Made by a program: the position numbers and the translations under genes. From NCBI GenBank assembly GCA_030750665.1, contig JASMHR010000005.1, positions 1 to 42,559 of the forward strand: a stretch of 42,559 bases of DNA. The letters are read 5' to 3'. A model generated the notes under the pieces. It was not told where the DNA came from. It saw nothing but the letters and a program-made list of their open reading frames with translations, and did not search any database. This DNA is from Candidatus Poseidoniaceae archaeon (GTDB lineage: Archaea; Thermoplasmatota; Poseidoniia; Poseidoniales; Poseidoniaceae). Positions 28,598 to 37,278 of the stretch are shown in pieces (position 1 is the first letter of the stretch; every line of letters starts with the position of its first letter).

Positions 28598-29257
28598 TCA
28601 ATCGAGTTTTCCGAGGACATCGTCCAGCATCTGCTTCTCATCGCTGTCCAGTTTTTCATCCTCTAGAGCCTTCTTGATCTTGTCACAGTCTTCATCGGAG
28701 AGTCCAGCCTTATTTGCAGCATCTAGGATGAGAGCGAGTTCATCCTCGGAGACACTTCCATCCTTGAGTGCAGCGTTGATTGCCGCTCTGGTGGCGATTG
28801 CGGCAGCCTCTTTATCGGTCATTCCAAGAGCGGACTGGATAGTCTTGAGTTCAGACATCTCCTCTTCGGAGAGAACACCATCTTCGTATGCCTTTTCGTA
28901 TGCTTCAAGCAAGAAACTGCGGTACTGCTGAGGGTGAAGAAGGACGTCTCTGATCAATCCATAATCCACAGAATCCTGTTTGCCGGATGCATCCAGCATC
29001 ACGATGGAGCGGCGAACCTCCTTGACAGCCATATCCTTGAGGCCGTGTGCAGCCCAAACCATACCTACTGAGATGACGATGGCAGCGAACCATTTCATGA
29101 CCTCTTCAGAGATGATTTCACCAGGGTAGATGATGTAGTAAATACCGATGACCATCATCATGGCTCCAGAGAAAACTTCGACCCAATCATTGAGGTCAGG
29201 TTCTTCATCAAAGACAGAAAGCCGGCGCTCAATCTCATCCATCGCGTGGTCGTCCAT
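28598..29257 (-). CDS. Membrane protein with TerB-like helical domain
   Basis: 219 residues from the ATG at 29257; an upstream in-frame start at 29314 would add a basic segment. Two membrane helices lie near residues 27-45 (VFSGAMMMVIGIYYIIYP) and 54-72 (WFAAIVISVGMVWAAHGL). The C-terminal 130 residues are helical with repeated acidic turns: YEDGVLSEEEMSELKTI, LKDGSVSEDELALILDA, DEKLDSDEKQMLDDV. These resemble TerB/DUF533-like domains, or EF-hand-like loops, each of the form DGxxSxxE. Metal binding is plausible but the loops lack full EF-hand ligand sets. It is divergent from the Hel308 gene, with the dyad at 29309-29336 between them. Confidence 0.75.
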   Translation of the reverse strand: MDDHAMDEIERRLSVFDEEPDLNDWVEVFSGAMMMVIGIYYIIYPGEIISEEVMKWFAAIVISVGMVWAAHGLKDMAVKEVRRSIVMLDASGKQDSVDYGLIRDVLLHPQQYRSFLLEAYEKAYEDGVLSEEEMSELKTIQSALGMTDKEAAAIATRAAINAALKDGSVSEDELALILDAANKAGLSDEDCDKIKKALEDEKLDSDEKQMLDDVLGKLD

Positions 29258-29308
29258 ATTCACCCCCACAGTATAGGACCGCCTTGAGGTTATTGGCCGC
29301 AACAGTTG

Positions 29309-29336
29309 TTTCAAGAATCTTCAGAATTCCTTGAAA
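29309..29336. promoter_or_regulatory. Inverted repeat between TerB-like and Hel308 genes
   Basis: TTTCAAG at 29309-29315 and CTTGAAA at 29330-29336 form a 7-bp dyad. The interior can extend it by about 4 pairs with one bulged base. It is AT-rich and lies between two divergent starts, so it is a candidate protein-binding site rather than a strong RNA stem. Confidence 0.4.
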
Positions 29337-29380
29337 TTGCCTTTCATAAGGGGATGTAATGACCGGTTGGCTTTTGGACC

Positions 29381-29396
29381 CTTGACATCACTCAAG
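29381..29396 (+). promoter_or_regulatory. Small hairpin before Hel308 start
   Basis: CTTGA (29381-29385), a 6-base loop, and TCAAG (29392-29396), ending 5 bases before the ATG at 29402. There is no Shine-Dalgarno here. A 5-bp stem is weak evidence. Confidence 0.25.
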
Positions 29397-29401
29397 AGCC
29401 C

Positions 29402-31870
29402 ATGCCGGAGCCTTCCAACGCTGTGCAGGACCTCGACCTTCCCGAGGTGGTGCGCAGACATGTCATCGAAGGATGGGGAATTTCAACTTTGCATCCACCT
29501 CAGGTTGAAGCGATGCCAGCGGCGTTACATGGTCGTAATCTGTTGCTATCAATCCCTACTGCTTCAGGAAAGAGTCTAGTTGCATTCTTGGCGATTGCAA
29601 GGAAATTATTGGTCGAAGAACCAGGCAGTCGAGCCATCTACATCGTTCCATTGAAGGCGCTGGCAAGTGAGAAGGTCGACGAATTGAGAGAATTGGGCAA
29701 AGCCATTGGCTTGGTCGTAGGCATGGCAATAGGCGACGCCAGTCGAGAGACGCAGAAGATATCGGATGCCGATATCATCGTCTGTACCTCCGAGAAATTG
29801 GATTCTCTTTGCCGAAGTAGACCTGAGGTCATCAGTGGCACTAGCATCGTCATCGCTGATGAGATACATCTGGTCAATGATAGGTCGCGTGGACCCACCA
29901 TGGAGGTCAATCTCGCAAGATTGAGACTTCATCATCCAAATGCCCAGATCATCGCTCTTTCTGCTACAGTTGGGAATCCTGAGAAGATGGCTCTTTGGCT
30001 CGATGCTGAGTTGGTACAGTCGGAGTGGCGTCCGGTAGCACTGGAACACGCTACTCTTGCGGAGAAATGGCTGGAGGTCAGACATCGGATTTCATATCAA
30101 CAGTCTGACCCGTTACCGCCACCCAGACAATTGGAAGGTCCTAAGACGCACATAGCTTGGTGTGCATTGAATGATACCATTTCAGAGCAGGCCCAGATGC
30201 TCATTTTCGTTTCAACTAGAAGGTCTGCTGAGTCTGAGGCGCGCAAACTCTCAGAACGTAGTGCGGCCAAAATTGCGGTCGACCCTGAACGGGTGAAGAA
30301 GTTGGCCGCTTTGGCGGATGTTTTGCAGAAAGAGAATGATAGCGCCATTTCAGACCGATTGGCTGCAGCAGTCAGAAAGGGTGGGGTTGCATTCCACCAC
30401 GCTGGATTGACTTATACTCAGCGAAAGGCAGTGGAAGGGGCTTTTAGAGATGGAATATTGTACTGTATAACCGCAACTCCAACATTGGCCGCAGGTGTTA
30501 ATCTTCCAGCCAGAAGGGTGTTGGTCAGAGATCTGAAGCGTTGGGACAATGGAATCAACACTTGGATATCTACAATCGAGGTTCAACAGATGATGGGTAG
30601 GGCAGGTCGTCCGCGGTATGATCCCAAGGGTGAATCTTGGTTGGTCTGCAAAGGCGATGACCCATTGTTGGAGGCTGACGCTGTAGCGCAACGCTACATC
30701 CACGGTCCTCCCGAACCAATAACCTCCAAACTTGCTGCAGAGCCACCTTTGAGGATGCACCTATTGTCAGTCATCGCCACAGGCGGATTGAATGATAGGA
30801 CTTCGATACGTCGTTTCTTCAATGCCACCTTTCTCTCTTGCACTCAAGCATCAACATTGATTGATGAAAGAATCGACAAGACACTTGAGTGGTTGGTTGA
30901 AGAGAATTTCATTCAAAGAACTGGAATCGATGAATCGATTGAGGTTCCAATCGACGATGAAGAGGAGAAATGGGATGATGAAATGCCCATATGGGCCAAT
31001 AGTGCAGTGGAGGTACTTGGGGTGGATATTTCTCAGCATCAGCCCACTATCAGTGTTGAGCGACGAGTGAAAGCCGGAGGATTGGGTTTTGAGAGAGCAG
31101 ACAGCATTGAATCCGAATTCGTGCAGCAGGTGAATTCTCAAGAATTCCCTCAGATGACATACGAAGCGACACGATTTGGACACCGAGTTTCTCAACTCTA
31201 TCTCGATCCAATGAGTGCAACGATCATGAGAGAGGGATTGCGGAAAGCGTTGACACGTTTGACAGATGGTGAGGGGCTCAGTTGCTTTGCATTGATGCAT
31301 CTGATATCTGCAACTCCTGATTTTCTTGTCATCTGGGCAAAGCGGAGTAAAGACGACCTTTTCGTTAAGACAGCCATGGAATCTGATCATTTCCTCAGGC
31401 ATGAGCCTCTTGAGGACGTGATGTTGGCCTTGACACAATCCGCTTGGACTCTGGAGAGATGGATTGAGGAGGATGGCATACGTTCCATCGAGAAGGAGAT
31501 GAAAGTTGCACCCGGTGACCTCAGGACCAGAATCGAGTTGATGGAATGGTTGCTGTATTCTGCAGGTCAGTTAGTCATCAACGATGAGGAGGTGTCTGCA
31601 GAGGCGATGTCGAAAGTGGCAGAATTAGTGGCATTCATAGATGCTCTCAAGCAGAGAATAAGCCACGGGTGCAAGGCTGAAATGCTTCCATTGGTGAGTA
31701 TTCGCAATATTGGTAGAGCACGGGCGCGCGACCTGATGAATCTTGGTTTGCAGAATCCTGCTGAGATTCTAGAATTGACAGAAGTGGATCGAAGTAGATT
31801 GTTGGCCATCAGAGGTTGGGGTCCAAGGGTTCTAGAACGCATCATCAGAGATGTAAGGCGAATCAAGTAG
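29402..31870 (+). CDS. Hel308-type DNA helicase (Ski2-like superfamily 2)
   Basis: 3'-5' helicase that unwinds stalled replication forks and D-loops in archaea. 822 residues. Motif I is PTASGKS (about 51-57), motif Ia YIVPLKALASEK, motif II ADEIHLV (a DEIH box; Hel308 usually has DExH), motif III LSATVGN, motif IV region ILIFVSTRRSAE, motif V TPTLAAGVNLPARRV and motif VI QMMGRAGRPRYD. After the RecA domains come a winged helix, the ratchet helices (about 560-720), and a C-terminal helix-hairpin-helix (RNIGRARARDLMNLGLQNPAEI, LLAIRGWG). Length is near 700-750 in most Hel308 proteins, so this one is somewhat long, with an acidic insertion around residues 515-540. It starts a long plus-strand series; Cgi121 follows by 58 bases. 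Confidence 0.93.
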   Translation: MPEPSNAVQDLDLPEVVRRHVIEGWGISTLHPPQVEAMPAALHGRNLLLSIPTASGKSLVAFLAIARKLLVEEPGSRAIYIVPLKALASEKVDELRELGKAIGLVVGMAIGDASRETQKISDADIIVCTSEKLDSLCRSRPEVISGTSIVIADEIHLVNDRSRGPTMEVNLARLRLHHPNAQIIALSATVGNPEKMALWLDAELVQSEWRPVALEHATLAEKWLEVRHRISYQQSDPLPPPRQLEGPKTHIAWCALNDTISEQAQMLIFVSTRRSAESEARKLSERSAAKIAVDPERVKKLAALADVLQKENDSAISDRLAAAVRKGGVAFHHAGLTYTQRKAVEGAFRDGILYCITATPTLAAGVNLPARRVLVRDLKRWDNGINTWISTIEVQQMMGRAGRPRYDPKGESWLVCKGDDPLLEADAVAQRYIHGPPEPITSKLAAEPPLRMHLLSVIATGGLNDRTSIRRFFNATFLSCTQASTLIDERIDKTLEWLVEENFIQRTGIDESIEVPIDDEEEKWDDEMPIWANSAVEVLGVDISQHQPTISVERRVKAGGLGFERADSIESEFVQQVNSQEFPQMTYEATRFGHRVSQLYLDPMSATIMREGLRKALTRLTDGEGLSCFALMHLISATPDFLVIWAKRSKDDLFVKTAMESDHFLRHEPLEDVMLALTQSAWTLERWIEEDGIRSIEKEMKVAPGDLRTRIELMEWLLYSAGQLVINDEEVSAEAMSKVAELVAFIDALKQRISHGCKAEMLPLVSIRNIGRARARDLMNLGLQNPAEILELTEVDRSRLLAIRGWGPRVLERIIRDVRRIK

Positions 31871-31928
31871 TCCTGAATCGAGATGATGTTTCGGTTGGAT
31901 TGATGTGTGAGTGACCTGACAGACGGGT

Positions 31929-32486
31929 ATGGACGAGGCAGCACCGTCGCCATGGTTTCCCTGCTGGAGGCTTGCCTTTCATGCCTCGGTTGACTCTGCC
32001 AAGGAAATCGCAATACATCTCAACGAAGTTGTGGGTGATGGTTGTTGGTGCCTATTGGGTCCGGGTGCTGTTGCTTCTGAACGCCAATTGTGGGCTGCCT
32101 GGGCCGGTGTCAGGGATAATCAGAGGAACGAGACGATGAAAGCACGTTCTGTCGAGGTTGAATACATCAGAATACTGGCTGGAACCCATAACATCGCTCA
32201 AGCCTTCAATCGTGTTGGGCTTCAAGAAGGAGATATGGAAGCCTGGCTTGCTTTCATTCCTGATTCCGCATCCATTGAAGGAGAAGACCAGATTCTCCCA
32301 TCTCTTGATTGGAAGGAATTGCAGTATGAAGCGGCTCGTCTAGCTAATTCAGTCGATTCAGATATCCTCGCTCGCAGGCCGAGTCTCGATCTACTCGATG
32401 GTGAGCGTATGGGTTTGGACACTTCATCAACGATAACAGAAATGACGTTGTTGGCAGCCATCTCAAATTCTGATTCTACCTCGTAG
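31929..32486 (+). CDS. cgi121: KEOPS complex subunit Cgi121-like protein
   Basis: 185 residues. The central block ARSVEVEYIRILAGTHNIAQAFNRVGLQEG (about 74-103) is the Cgi121/TPRKB signature, which continues with WLAFIP. KEOPS (Kae1, Bud32, Cgi121, Pcc1) makes N6-threonylcarbamoyladenosine at tRNA position 37, and Cgi121 binds the tRNA 3' CCA end and activates Bud32. The N-terminal 70 and C-terminal 60 residues are lineage-specific. Adjacency to a Hel308 helicase is, to my knowledge, seen in other archaea. No other KEOPS gene is in the window. Confidence 0.8.
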   Translation: MDEAAPSPWFPCWRLAFHASVDSAKEIAIHLNEVVGDGCWCLLGPGAVASERQLWAAWAGVRDNQRNETMKARSVEVEYIRILAGTHNIAQAFNRVGLQEGDMEAWLAFIPDSASIEGEDQILPSLDWKELQYEAARLANSVDSDILARRPSLDLLDGERMGLDTSSTITEMTLLAAISNSDSTS

Positions 32487-32522
32487 GCGTAGGTTCAAAC
32501 ACTGTGATAATATCGACGAATC

Positions 32523-33971
32523 ATGTCAGCAGCCAGCGGTGGTCGGTCGGATACCGATACTTCTCTGGATGATGGAAGACTCATGGATCAAGAGATGGCA
32601 ACAAAGGCGGTTGAGAAGGCCATTGAGTATGGTGCATCTTATGCTGATATTCGTTTGGTTTCCAATCAGAACACCTCTATTTCGATGCGCGATGGCAAGG
32701 TTCGAAATGCCATCCCTGGGCACGATGTAGGGGCGACGTTGCGTTGTTTGGTAGATGGTTCATGGGGAGTATATTCCACCTCGGATGTGAAATCTATCAC
32801 CTCTCAAGTGGAATCGACAGTTCGTCTAGGAAGACAGGTTGCCTGTAGAAGAGCGAGTGACCAGCATGAAGTCAGATTAGCAGAGGTTCCAATCAGCACA
32901 ATGGATGTTCATTGGCGTCCACAACAGGATATTCGCTACGTCGATATTGAGGAGAAGGTTGGAGTATTGGCTGAATTTGATTCATTGATTCGAACTGATG
33001 ATAGGATAATCTCTGTCAATACCGGTTTCAGCGATGAGCACGTCCACAGTGAACTGATCAGTTCTGAAGGGATGGACCGAGCATGGTCTTTCCAGAGGAC
33101 TTGTACAAATGCAATAGTGACAGGTAGGGAGGATGGTGATGTTGCATCATATCGAACTCGTGTTGGTGGAGTTGGAGGCTATGAAGCGATTGAAAAGGTC
33201 GACATCCAAGAGGTGGCTCAGAATGCGACCCGTTCAACCATCAGGATTCTCAGTGCTGAGCGTTCACCTTCTGGTCGTATGAGTCTGATCGCTGACCCGG
33301 ACCTCACTGGAGTATACATCCATGAGGCATTGGGCCATCCATGCGAGGCCGATCTTGTTGCAGCCGGAGATTCCTGTCTTGATGGAAAATTGGGTGAACT
33401 CATTGGTAGTTCAAAAGTCACTGTGATAGATGATCCAACTTGGGAGGGTGGACACGGTAGTTTCCCTGTTGATGATGAGGGCTTGGATACCGCATCGAGA
33501 ACTCTAATCGAGAATGGCAGGTTGCTAACATATCTGAATCATCGCGAGAGTGCAGCGCACTTCGATATCGAGGTCAACGGTGCAGCAAGAGCACAGGATG
33601 GTCTACATCACCCCTTGGTCAGGATGTCCAACACCATGATCATGGGGGGGGCGCATCAAGACCTCGACGAACTGCTTGAGGATGTTCAGGATGGAGTTTA
33701 TGCTTGTGGAACACGGGGAGGGCAGGTCGATACTGGACGTGGAAGTTTCCAATTTGCCGCTCAAGAAGCCTGGCGTATTCGTGATGGTGAGTTGGCGGAA
33801 CCGTTGAAGGATGTAAGCGTAAGCGGGATGACCTTGTCCATCCTCAAGAATGTCGATGGTCTGACCAAGGATGCTGAACTAGCGAGCCCAGGATTCTGTG
33901 GTAAGGGACAGGTCGTACCTGTTGGAGATGGTGGTCCCTCGATGCGAATCAAGGATGCCTTGGTAGGTTGA
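32523..33971 (+). CDS. tldD: TldD-family metalloprotease
   Basis: 482 residues. TldD and TldE/PmbA form a heterodimeric protease that trims unfolded or linear peptides. The active-site motif HEALGHPCEAD (about 267-277) fits the HExxxH signature, with a Cys near the third ligand position. N-terminal VEKAIEYGASYADIRLV and ISMRDGKVRNA match the family start, and CGTRGGQVDTGRGSFQFAAQEAWRIRDGEL, SGMTLSILKNVDGL and CGKGQVVPVGDGGPSMRI match the C-terminal half. The start is the ATG at 32523; the first 20 residues are not conserved and the ATG at 32583 is an alternative. The partner gene follows 19 bases downstream. Confidence 0.95.
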   Translation: MSAASGGRSDTDTSLDDGRLMDQEMATKAVEKAIEYGASYADIRLVSNQNTSISMRDGKVRNAIPGHDVGATLRCLVDGSWGVYSTSDVKSITSQVESTVRLGRQVACRRASDQHEVRLAEVPISTMDVHWRPQQDIRYVDIEEKVGVLAEFDSLIRTDDRIISVNTGFSDEHVHSELISSEGMDRAWSFQRTCTNAIVTGREDGDVASYRTRVGGVGGYEAIEKVDIQEVAQNATRSTIRILSAERSPSGRMSLIADPDLTGVYIHEALGHPCEADLVAAGDSCLDGKLGELIGSSKVTVIDDPTWEGGHGSFPVDDEGLDTASRTLIENGRLLTYLNHRESAAHFDIEVNGAARAQDGLHHPLVRMSNTMIMGGAHQDLDELLEDVQDGVYACGTRGGQVDTGRGSFQFAAQEAWRIRDGELAEPLKDVSVSGMTLSILKNVDGLTKDAELASPGFCGKGQVVPVGDGGPSMRIKDALVG

Positions 33972-33978
33972 GAAGACT

Positions 33979-33986
33979 GGAGATGA
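33979..33986 (+). promoter_or_regulatory. Shine-Dalgarno GGAGATGA of the tldE-like gene
   Basis: GGAGATGA lies 4 bases upstream of the ATG at 33991 and differs at one position from the archaeal consensus GGAGGTGA. It supports that start. Confidence 0.65.
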
Positions 33987-33990
33987 GCCG

Positions 33991-35400
33991 ATGACCCTTA
34001 TGCCTGAGGATTCTTGCGATAGATTGCTCGATGGCTGTCAATCCATTGCCGCTGCTGCTGCCGCATCAGATGCCACGATGTGGGAAGTTTTTGCCATCCA
34101 GTCATATGGTCTTGAGGTCGAGATTGAGAGGGGCCGAGTAAGTCTTGCTGGAGGTGGCGGAGATGGTGGCTATGGTATCCGAGTTCTCAATGATGGTAGA
34201 ATCGGTTTCGCATATTCAGCAGGCCTTGATGGAGCACAACAGATGATTGAGGAAGCATTGCGAGCAAGTACTCTTGTTCCAGCGATTGAAGGTATGGAAT
34301 TACCAGAGGACAAAGGCTCTTCAGAGGTTGATGGGATGTGGGACCCTGCAGTCGATGCAACAACCCCTGAGGAATTGATGCAACAGGCTGATTCTTTGCT
34401 TCAACAGGTCGGAGAACTTGACTCAAGAGCGATGGTGGTTGGTGGTGGAGTTGCTGTGAGCAGCCACGCAGGAGCACTTCTCACCAGTCAGGGAATCTCG
34501 AGCACTGGAATGGTTTCCAGTCACGGCTTGGGAATTCAGGTATCCATCGATGAGGATGACCGCATCACCAGTGGTTGGAGTAGCCAGCAGTCACGTTCTC
34601 TTCTACAGGATTTCTCACCGATGTGCGAAGAAGGAGTGGATTGGGCTGTGGCGACTCGAGATACCATTGAGGACGGTGGTGCCATCATTGAAGCCCCGGT
34701 GCTATTCACTCATAGGGGAATCAGCAGTCTATTCAGTAACATCTTCTGTTCTGCTTTACGAGGCGAGAAGTTGGCTCGCAAGGAATCTGTATGGTCGGGC
34801 AAGGAAGGCAAGAAGGTGATGGCAGACCATCTTTCTATCATCGATGATGGAACATTGGATGGTGGTTCTGGTTCTGGAACAAGAGATGGTGAAGGAACTC
34901 CCACGCGCAGCACCACCCTGATCGAGTCAGGTGTCCTTCGTACAGGTATCTGGTCCACCAGAGATGCCGCTGAACAGGTGGAGAAAGGAAATATCGAGAC
35001 TGCAGAGAGCACAGGAAATGCCAGTCGCGGAGGGCATCAATCACCTCCAGTCACTTCGATGAACAACCTATTGCTCTCCTCTTCCGCCAAACGAGATACC
35101 AGAGAGGTATTGATCGAGGAGATGGATGAGGGATTCATCGTGCAGTCGGTCATGGGTGCGCACACCGCCAATCCTTCAAGTGGTGATTTTTCTGTCACTT
35201 CATCTTCCATTCTAAAGGTCGAGGATGGTAGTGTGGTTGGGGCGTTGAAACAGGCGGGAATTTCTGGAAATCTTCCCTCAGCATTCAGTGATGAAGTTTC
35301 TTTGGCCCGAATGGATGATGTGAATGCGATGTGGGCCGGAGGTTCCATCATAATTCCAGATGTCATGTTGCGGCAGGGAATAAGAGTCAATCCTTCTTGA
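33991..35400 (+). CDS. tldE: TldE/PmbA-family protein, partner of TldD
   Basis: 469 residues. The family fold is shown by EVFAIQSYGLEVEIERGRVSLAGGGGDGGYGIRVLNDGRIGFAYS near the N-terminus and PVLFTHRGISSLFSNIFCSALRGEKLARKESVWSG in the middle. TRSTTLIESGVLRTGIWSTRDA and GNASRGGHQSPPVTSMNNLLL mark the PmbA C-terminal half. It lacks the HExxxH site, as expected of the structural subunit. It overlaps nothing but sits 19 bases after tldD with a good Shine-Dalgarno, so the two form an operon. Together they would degrade peptides in the cytosol. Confidence 0.93.
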   Translation: MTLMPEDSCDRLLDGCQSIAAAAAASDATMWEVFAIQSYGLEVEIERGRVSLAGGGGDGGYGIRVLNDGRIGFAYSAGLDGAQQMIEEALRASTLVPAIEGMELPEDKGSSEVDGMWDPAVDATTPEELMQQADSLLQQVGELDSRAMVVGGGVAVSSHAGALLTSQGISSTGMVSSHGLGIQVSIDEDDRITSGWSSQQSRSLLQDFSPMCEEGVDWAVATRDTIEDGGAIIEAPVLFTHRGISSLFSNIFCSALRGEKLARKESVWSGKEGKKVMADHLSIIDDGTLDGGSGSGTRDGEGTPTRSTTLIESGVLRTGIWSTRDAAEQVEKGNIETAESTGNASRGGHQSPPVTSMNNLLLSSSAKRDTREVLIEEMDEGFIVQSVMGAHTANPSSGDFSVTSSSILKVEDGSVVGALKQAGISGNLPSAFSDEVSLARMDDVNAMWAGGSIIIPDVMLRQGIRVNPS

Positions 35401-35577
35401 TTTGGTTTCAAATCTACAGCATCCGTAGCCACATTGTTCAAAGACCCTCGACAACCGGTGTCAGGCTCCAAGGGGGAGTAGGAGTGCCAATACTAACACA
35501 TCCAGCACAAGAGCCTGCCACCTGCAACTGCGGGTTGGTCGATGAAAGAGAGAATGCCGATTCGCAGAGGTTGTCAC
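35401..35577 (+). other. Gene-free 177-base leader before the RPA gene
   Basis: No gene is supported; in-frame codons upstream of 35578 extend the RPA frame only to 35542. A tRNA-like GGTTTCAAATC at 35404-35414 lacks any cloverleaf. Inverted AGGCTC (from 35463) and GAGCCT (from 35511) are too far apart to be convincing. Confidence 0.4.
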
Positions 35578-37278
35578 ATGTCTGATGATCCAGAAATGGA
35601 TGCGGCCGTGAAGCAGGTTCTGTCCACGGTCTCGGACGCAGATGAAGCAGCGGTCAGGGCTGAGTTTGAGAAGTATCAGAAGGAGTTTCTCATTCCACCT
35701 TCAGATGCTATGCGTTCAGTTCTGAGGAGATTCCAAAGTGAAGGCAGTACTCCTGCACCTTCCCGCGAAGGGGGATTCCGCTCTGGAACCACTCCACTGA
35801 AGAAGGTGTCTCGACTTACTGAGCTGACCTCGGAAGATCGTAATGTCGAGGTCACTGTGGAGATTGTGACCCATAATGTTCGAACCCAGATGGTTCGTGG
35901 TCAGGAAAGGGAGATTGCCTTCGGAATGCTTGAGGACAATCCCGATTCTACTGGTGATGGAAAGCGCACTCGTTGGTCATTCAAGGATTGGGGTGGTAAC
36001 AAAAATCTCATTCCAGGCGTGGTTGTACGAGTTGAAGGAGCCTCGGTGAACGAGTACAATGGAGATTTGAGTCTCAATATCAATCAATCAAGCCGCGTTG
36101 TGGTACTCAAGGAGAGTAGCACTCCACACATCAATACTGATGAGCCGCTTGCCTTGGATGAGGCAGGTAAGATTGAAGGAAATGTTTGTGTCATCGGCAG
36201 AGTTCTGTCTCTGCGTAATGATGCCATCAAAAGAAAAGATGGCGGTACCAGCGATGTGGTCAAAGGAAGACTGGGTGATGATTCTGGGTCGCTGGGATTC
36301 ATCAGTTGGGAGCCTTTCACCCACGAAGTAGGGAGCCTTGTCAAGATTGAACGTGGACAGATTCGACGATTCCGGGACAATCCCGAACTCAATATCGGCA
36401 GATACACCAAGGTGGAGGTCTACCATGATTCGGGATTCTCTGATATCGAGAGTTTGAAGCATAGTAGCCAAGTAGATATCGCCTCTCTGCGAGACGGTGC
36501 AAGAGATGTTGATGTAGTGGTTGAATTGGTGGATTGGAGTGTTCGCAATTTTACCAATCGAGAAGGTGAGGAGGGGACTGTCTGGGAAGGAAATGCAGTT
36601 GATCCCACTGGCCGTTGCCGGGTTTCATCATGGAGTGAGTTACCAATCGACTCCTCGGCTCTCCCTATGTGTTTGACCCTCAGTAAGGTGCATATTCGAT
36701 CTTGGCAGGGTGTTCCACAGATAACCATCAATACTCCTGATCAGGTCGAGATTCAAGATAAGACTCCATGGGAATCAATTAATCTCGACAACCACATGGT
36801 GGAGGTCGATTTCAGCGAACTTGTCAGCGGCTCTTCAAGGGCAGGTATCAGAACCACGGCAACAGTCATTTCAGTCCGTGATGATTGTGGAATCATCTTG
36901 CGTTGCCCTACTTGCCGGCGGGTGCTTAGAGATGGTTCGTGCATCGAGCATGATGTGGTTGAAGGAAACAAGGACCTTCGTTTACGCCTGATTCTCGATG
37001 ATGGAGTATCAACAGCATCAATGTTCGCTAATAAGGATGCTACAGAAACATTCCTTGAGAAATCAATCGCTGAAATCGAAGCAGAGGTATCTGACAAGGG
37101 ACAGAGCGGTTTCGTGAGTGAATTGCGACAGTCTTTGCTCGGTCATAAATTGCGCATTGATGGGAGATCCAACGCTGATGAACAGGGTGTGATGATATTT
37201 GCTGAACTGGTTGAACAGGTAGAGGTTGATGCTGTGTTGGCAGCGACTGAAGTTCGAGCCAAGTGGGGGGTGGTATGA
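35578..37278 (+). CDS. rpa: Replication protein A, single-stranded DNA-binding, multi-OB-fold with zinc finger
   Basis: Binds and protects single-stranded DNA in replication and repair. 566 residues from the ATG at 35578; an ATG at 35542 is in frame. About 75 N-terminal residues are helical. Three OB-folds follow, recognised by VEVTVEIVTHNVRTQMV...FGMLED...WSFKDWGGN, then GNVCVIGRVLSLRNDA...VKGRLGDDSGSLGFISW, then VDVVVELVDWSVRNFTNREG...VWEGNAVDPTGRCRVSSW. A final domain holds a zinc finger CPTCRRVLRDGSCIEH (C-x2-C-x8-C-x2-H, about residues 443-458) inside a fourth OB-like unit with LRLRLILDDGVSTASMFAN. The next gene, the RPA-associated protein, overlaps it by four bases (ATGA). This pairing is typical of euryarchaeal RPA. 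Confidence 0.92.
   Translation: MSDDPEMDAAVKQVLSTVSDADEAAVRAEFEKYQKEFLIPPSDAMRSVLRRFQSEGSTPAPSREGGFRSGTTPLKKVSRLTELTSEDRNVEVTVEIVTHNVRTQMVRGQEREIAFGMLEDNPDSTGDGKRTRWSFKDWGGNKNLIPGVVVRVEGASVNEYNGDLSLNINQSSRVVVLKESSTPHINTDEPLALDEAGKIEGNVCVIGRVLSLRNDAIKRKDGGTSDVVKGRLGDDSGSLGFISWEPFTHEVGSLVKIERGQIRRFRDNPELNIGRYTKVEVYHDSGFSDIESLKHSSQVDIASLRDGARDVDVVVELVDWSVRNFTNREGEEGTVWEGNAVDPTGRCRVSSWSELPIDSSALPMCLTLSKVHIRSWQGVPQITINTPDQVEIQDKTPWESINLDNHMVEVDFSELVSGSSRAGIRTTATVISVRDDCGIILRCPTCRRVLRDGSCIEHDVVEGNKDLRLRLILDDGVSTASMFANKDATETFLEKSIAEIEAEVSDKGQSGFVSELRQSLLGHKLRIDGRSNADEQGVMIFAELVEQVEVDAVLAATEVRAKWGVV

Noticed and set aside
30851-31438. Minus-strand frame inside the Hel308 gene
   Set aside because: Antisense shadow of the helicase domains; composition rich in Cys and His by mirror codon bias.
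33640-33660. Frameshift at a run of G in tldD, and similar G runs near 18493 and 25336
   Set aside because: In the two coding cases the frame continues through conserved motifs; 25336 lies outside any gene.
35401-35541. Possible tRNA suggested by GGTTTCAAATC
   Set aside because: No acceptor, D or anticodon arms can be paired around it on either strand.
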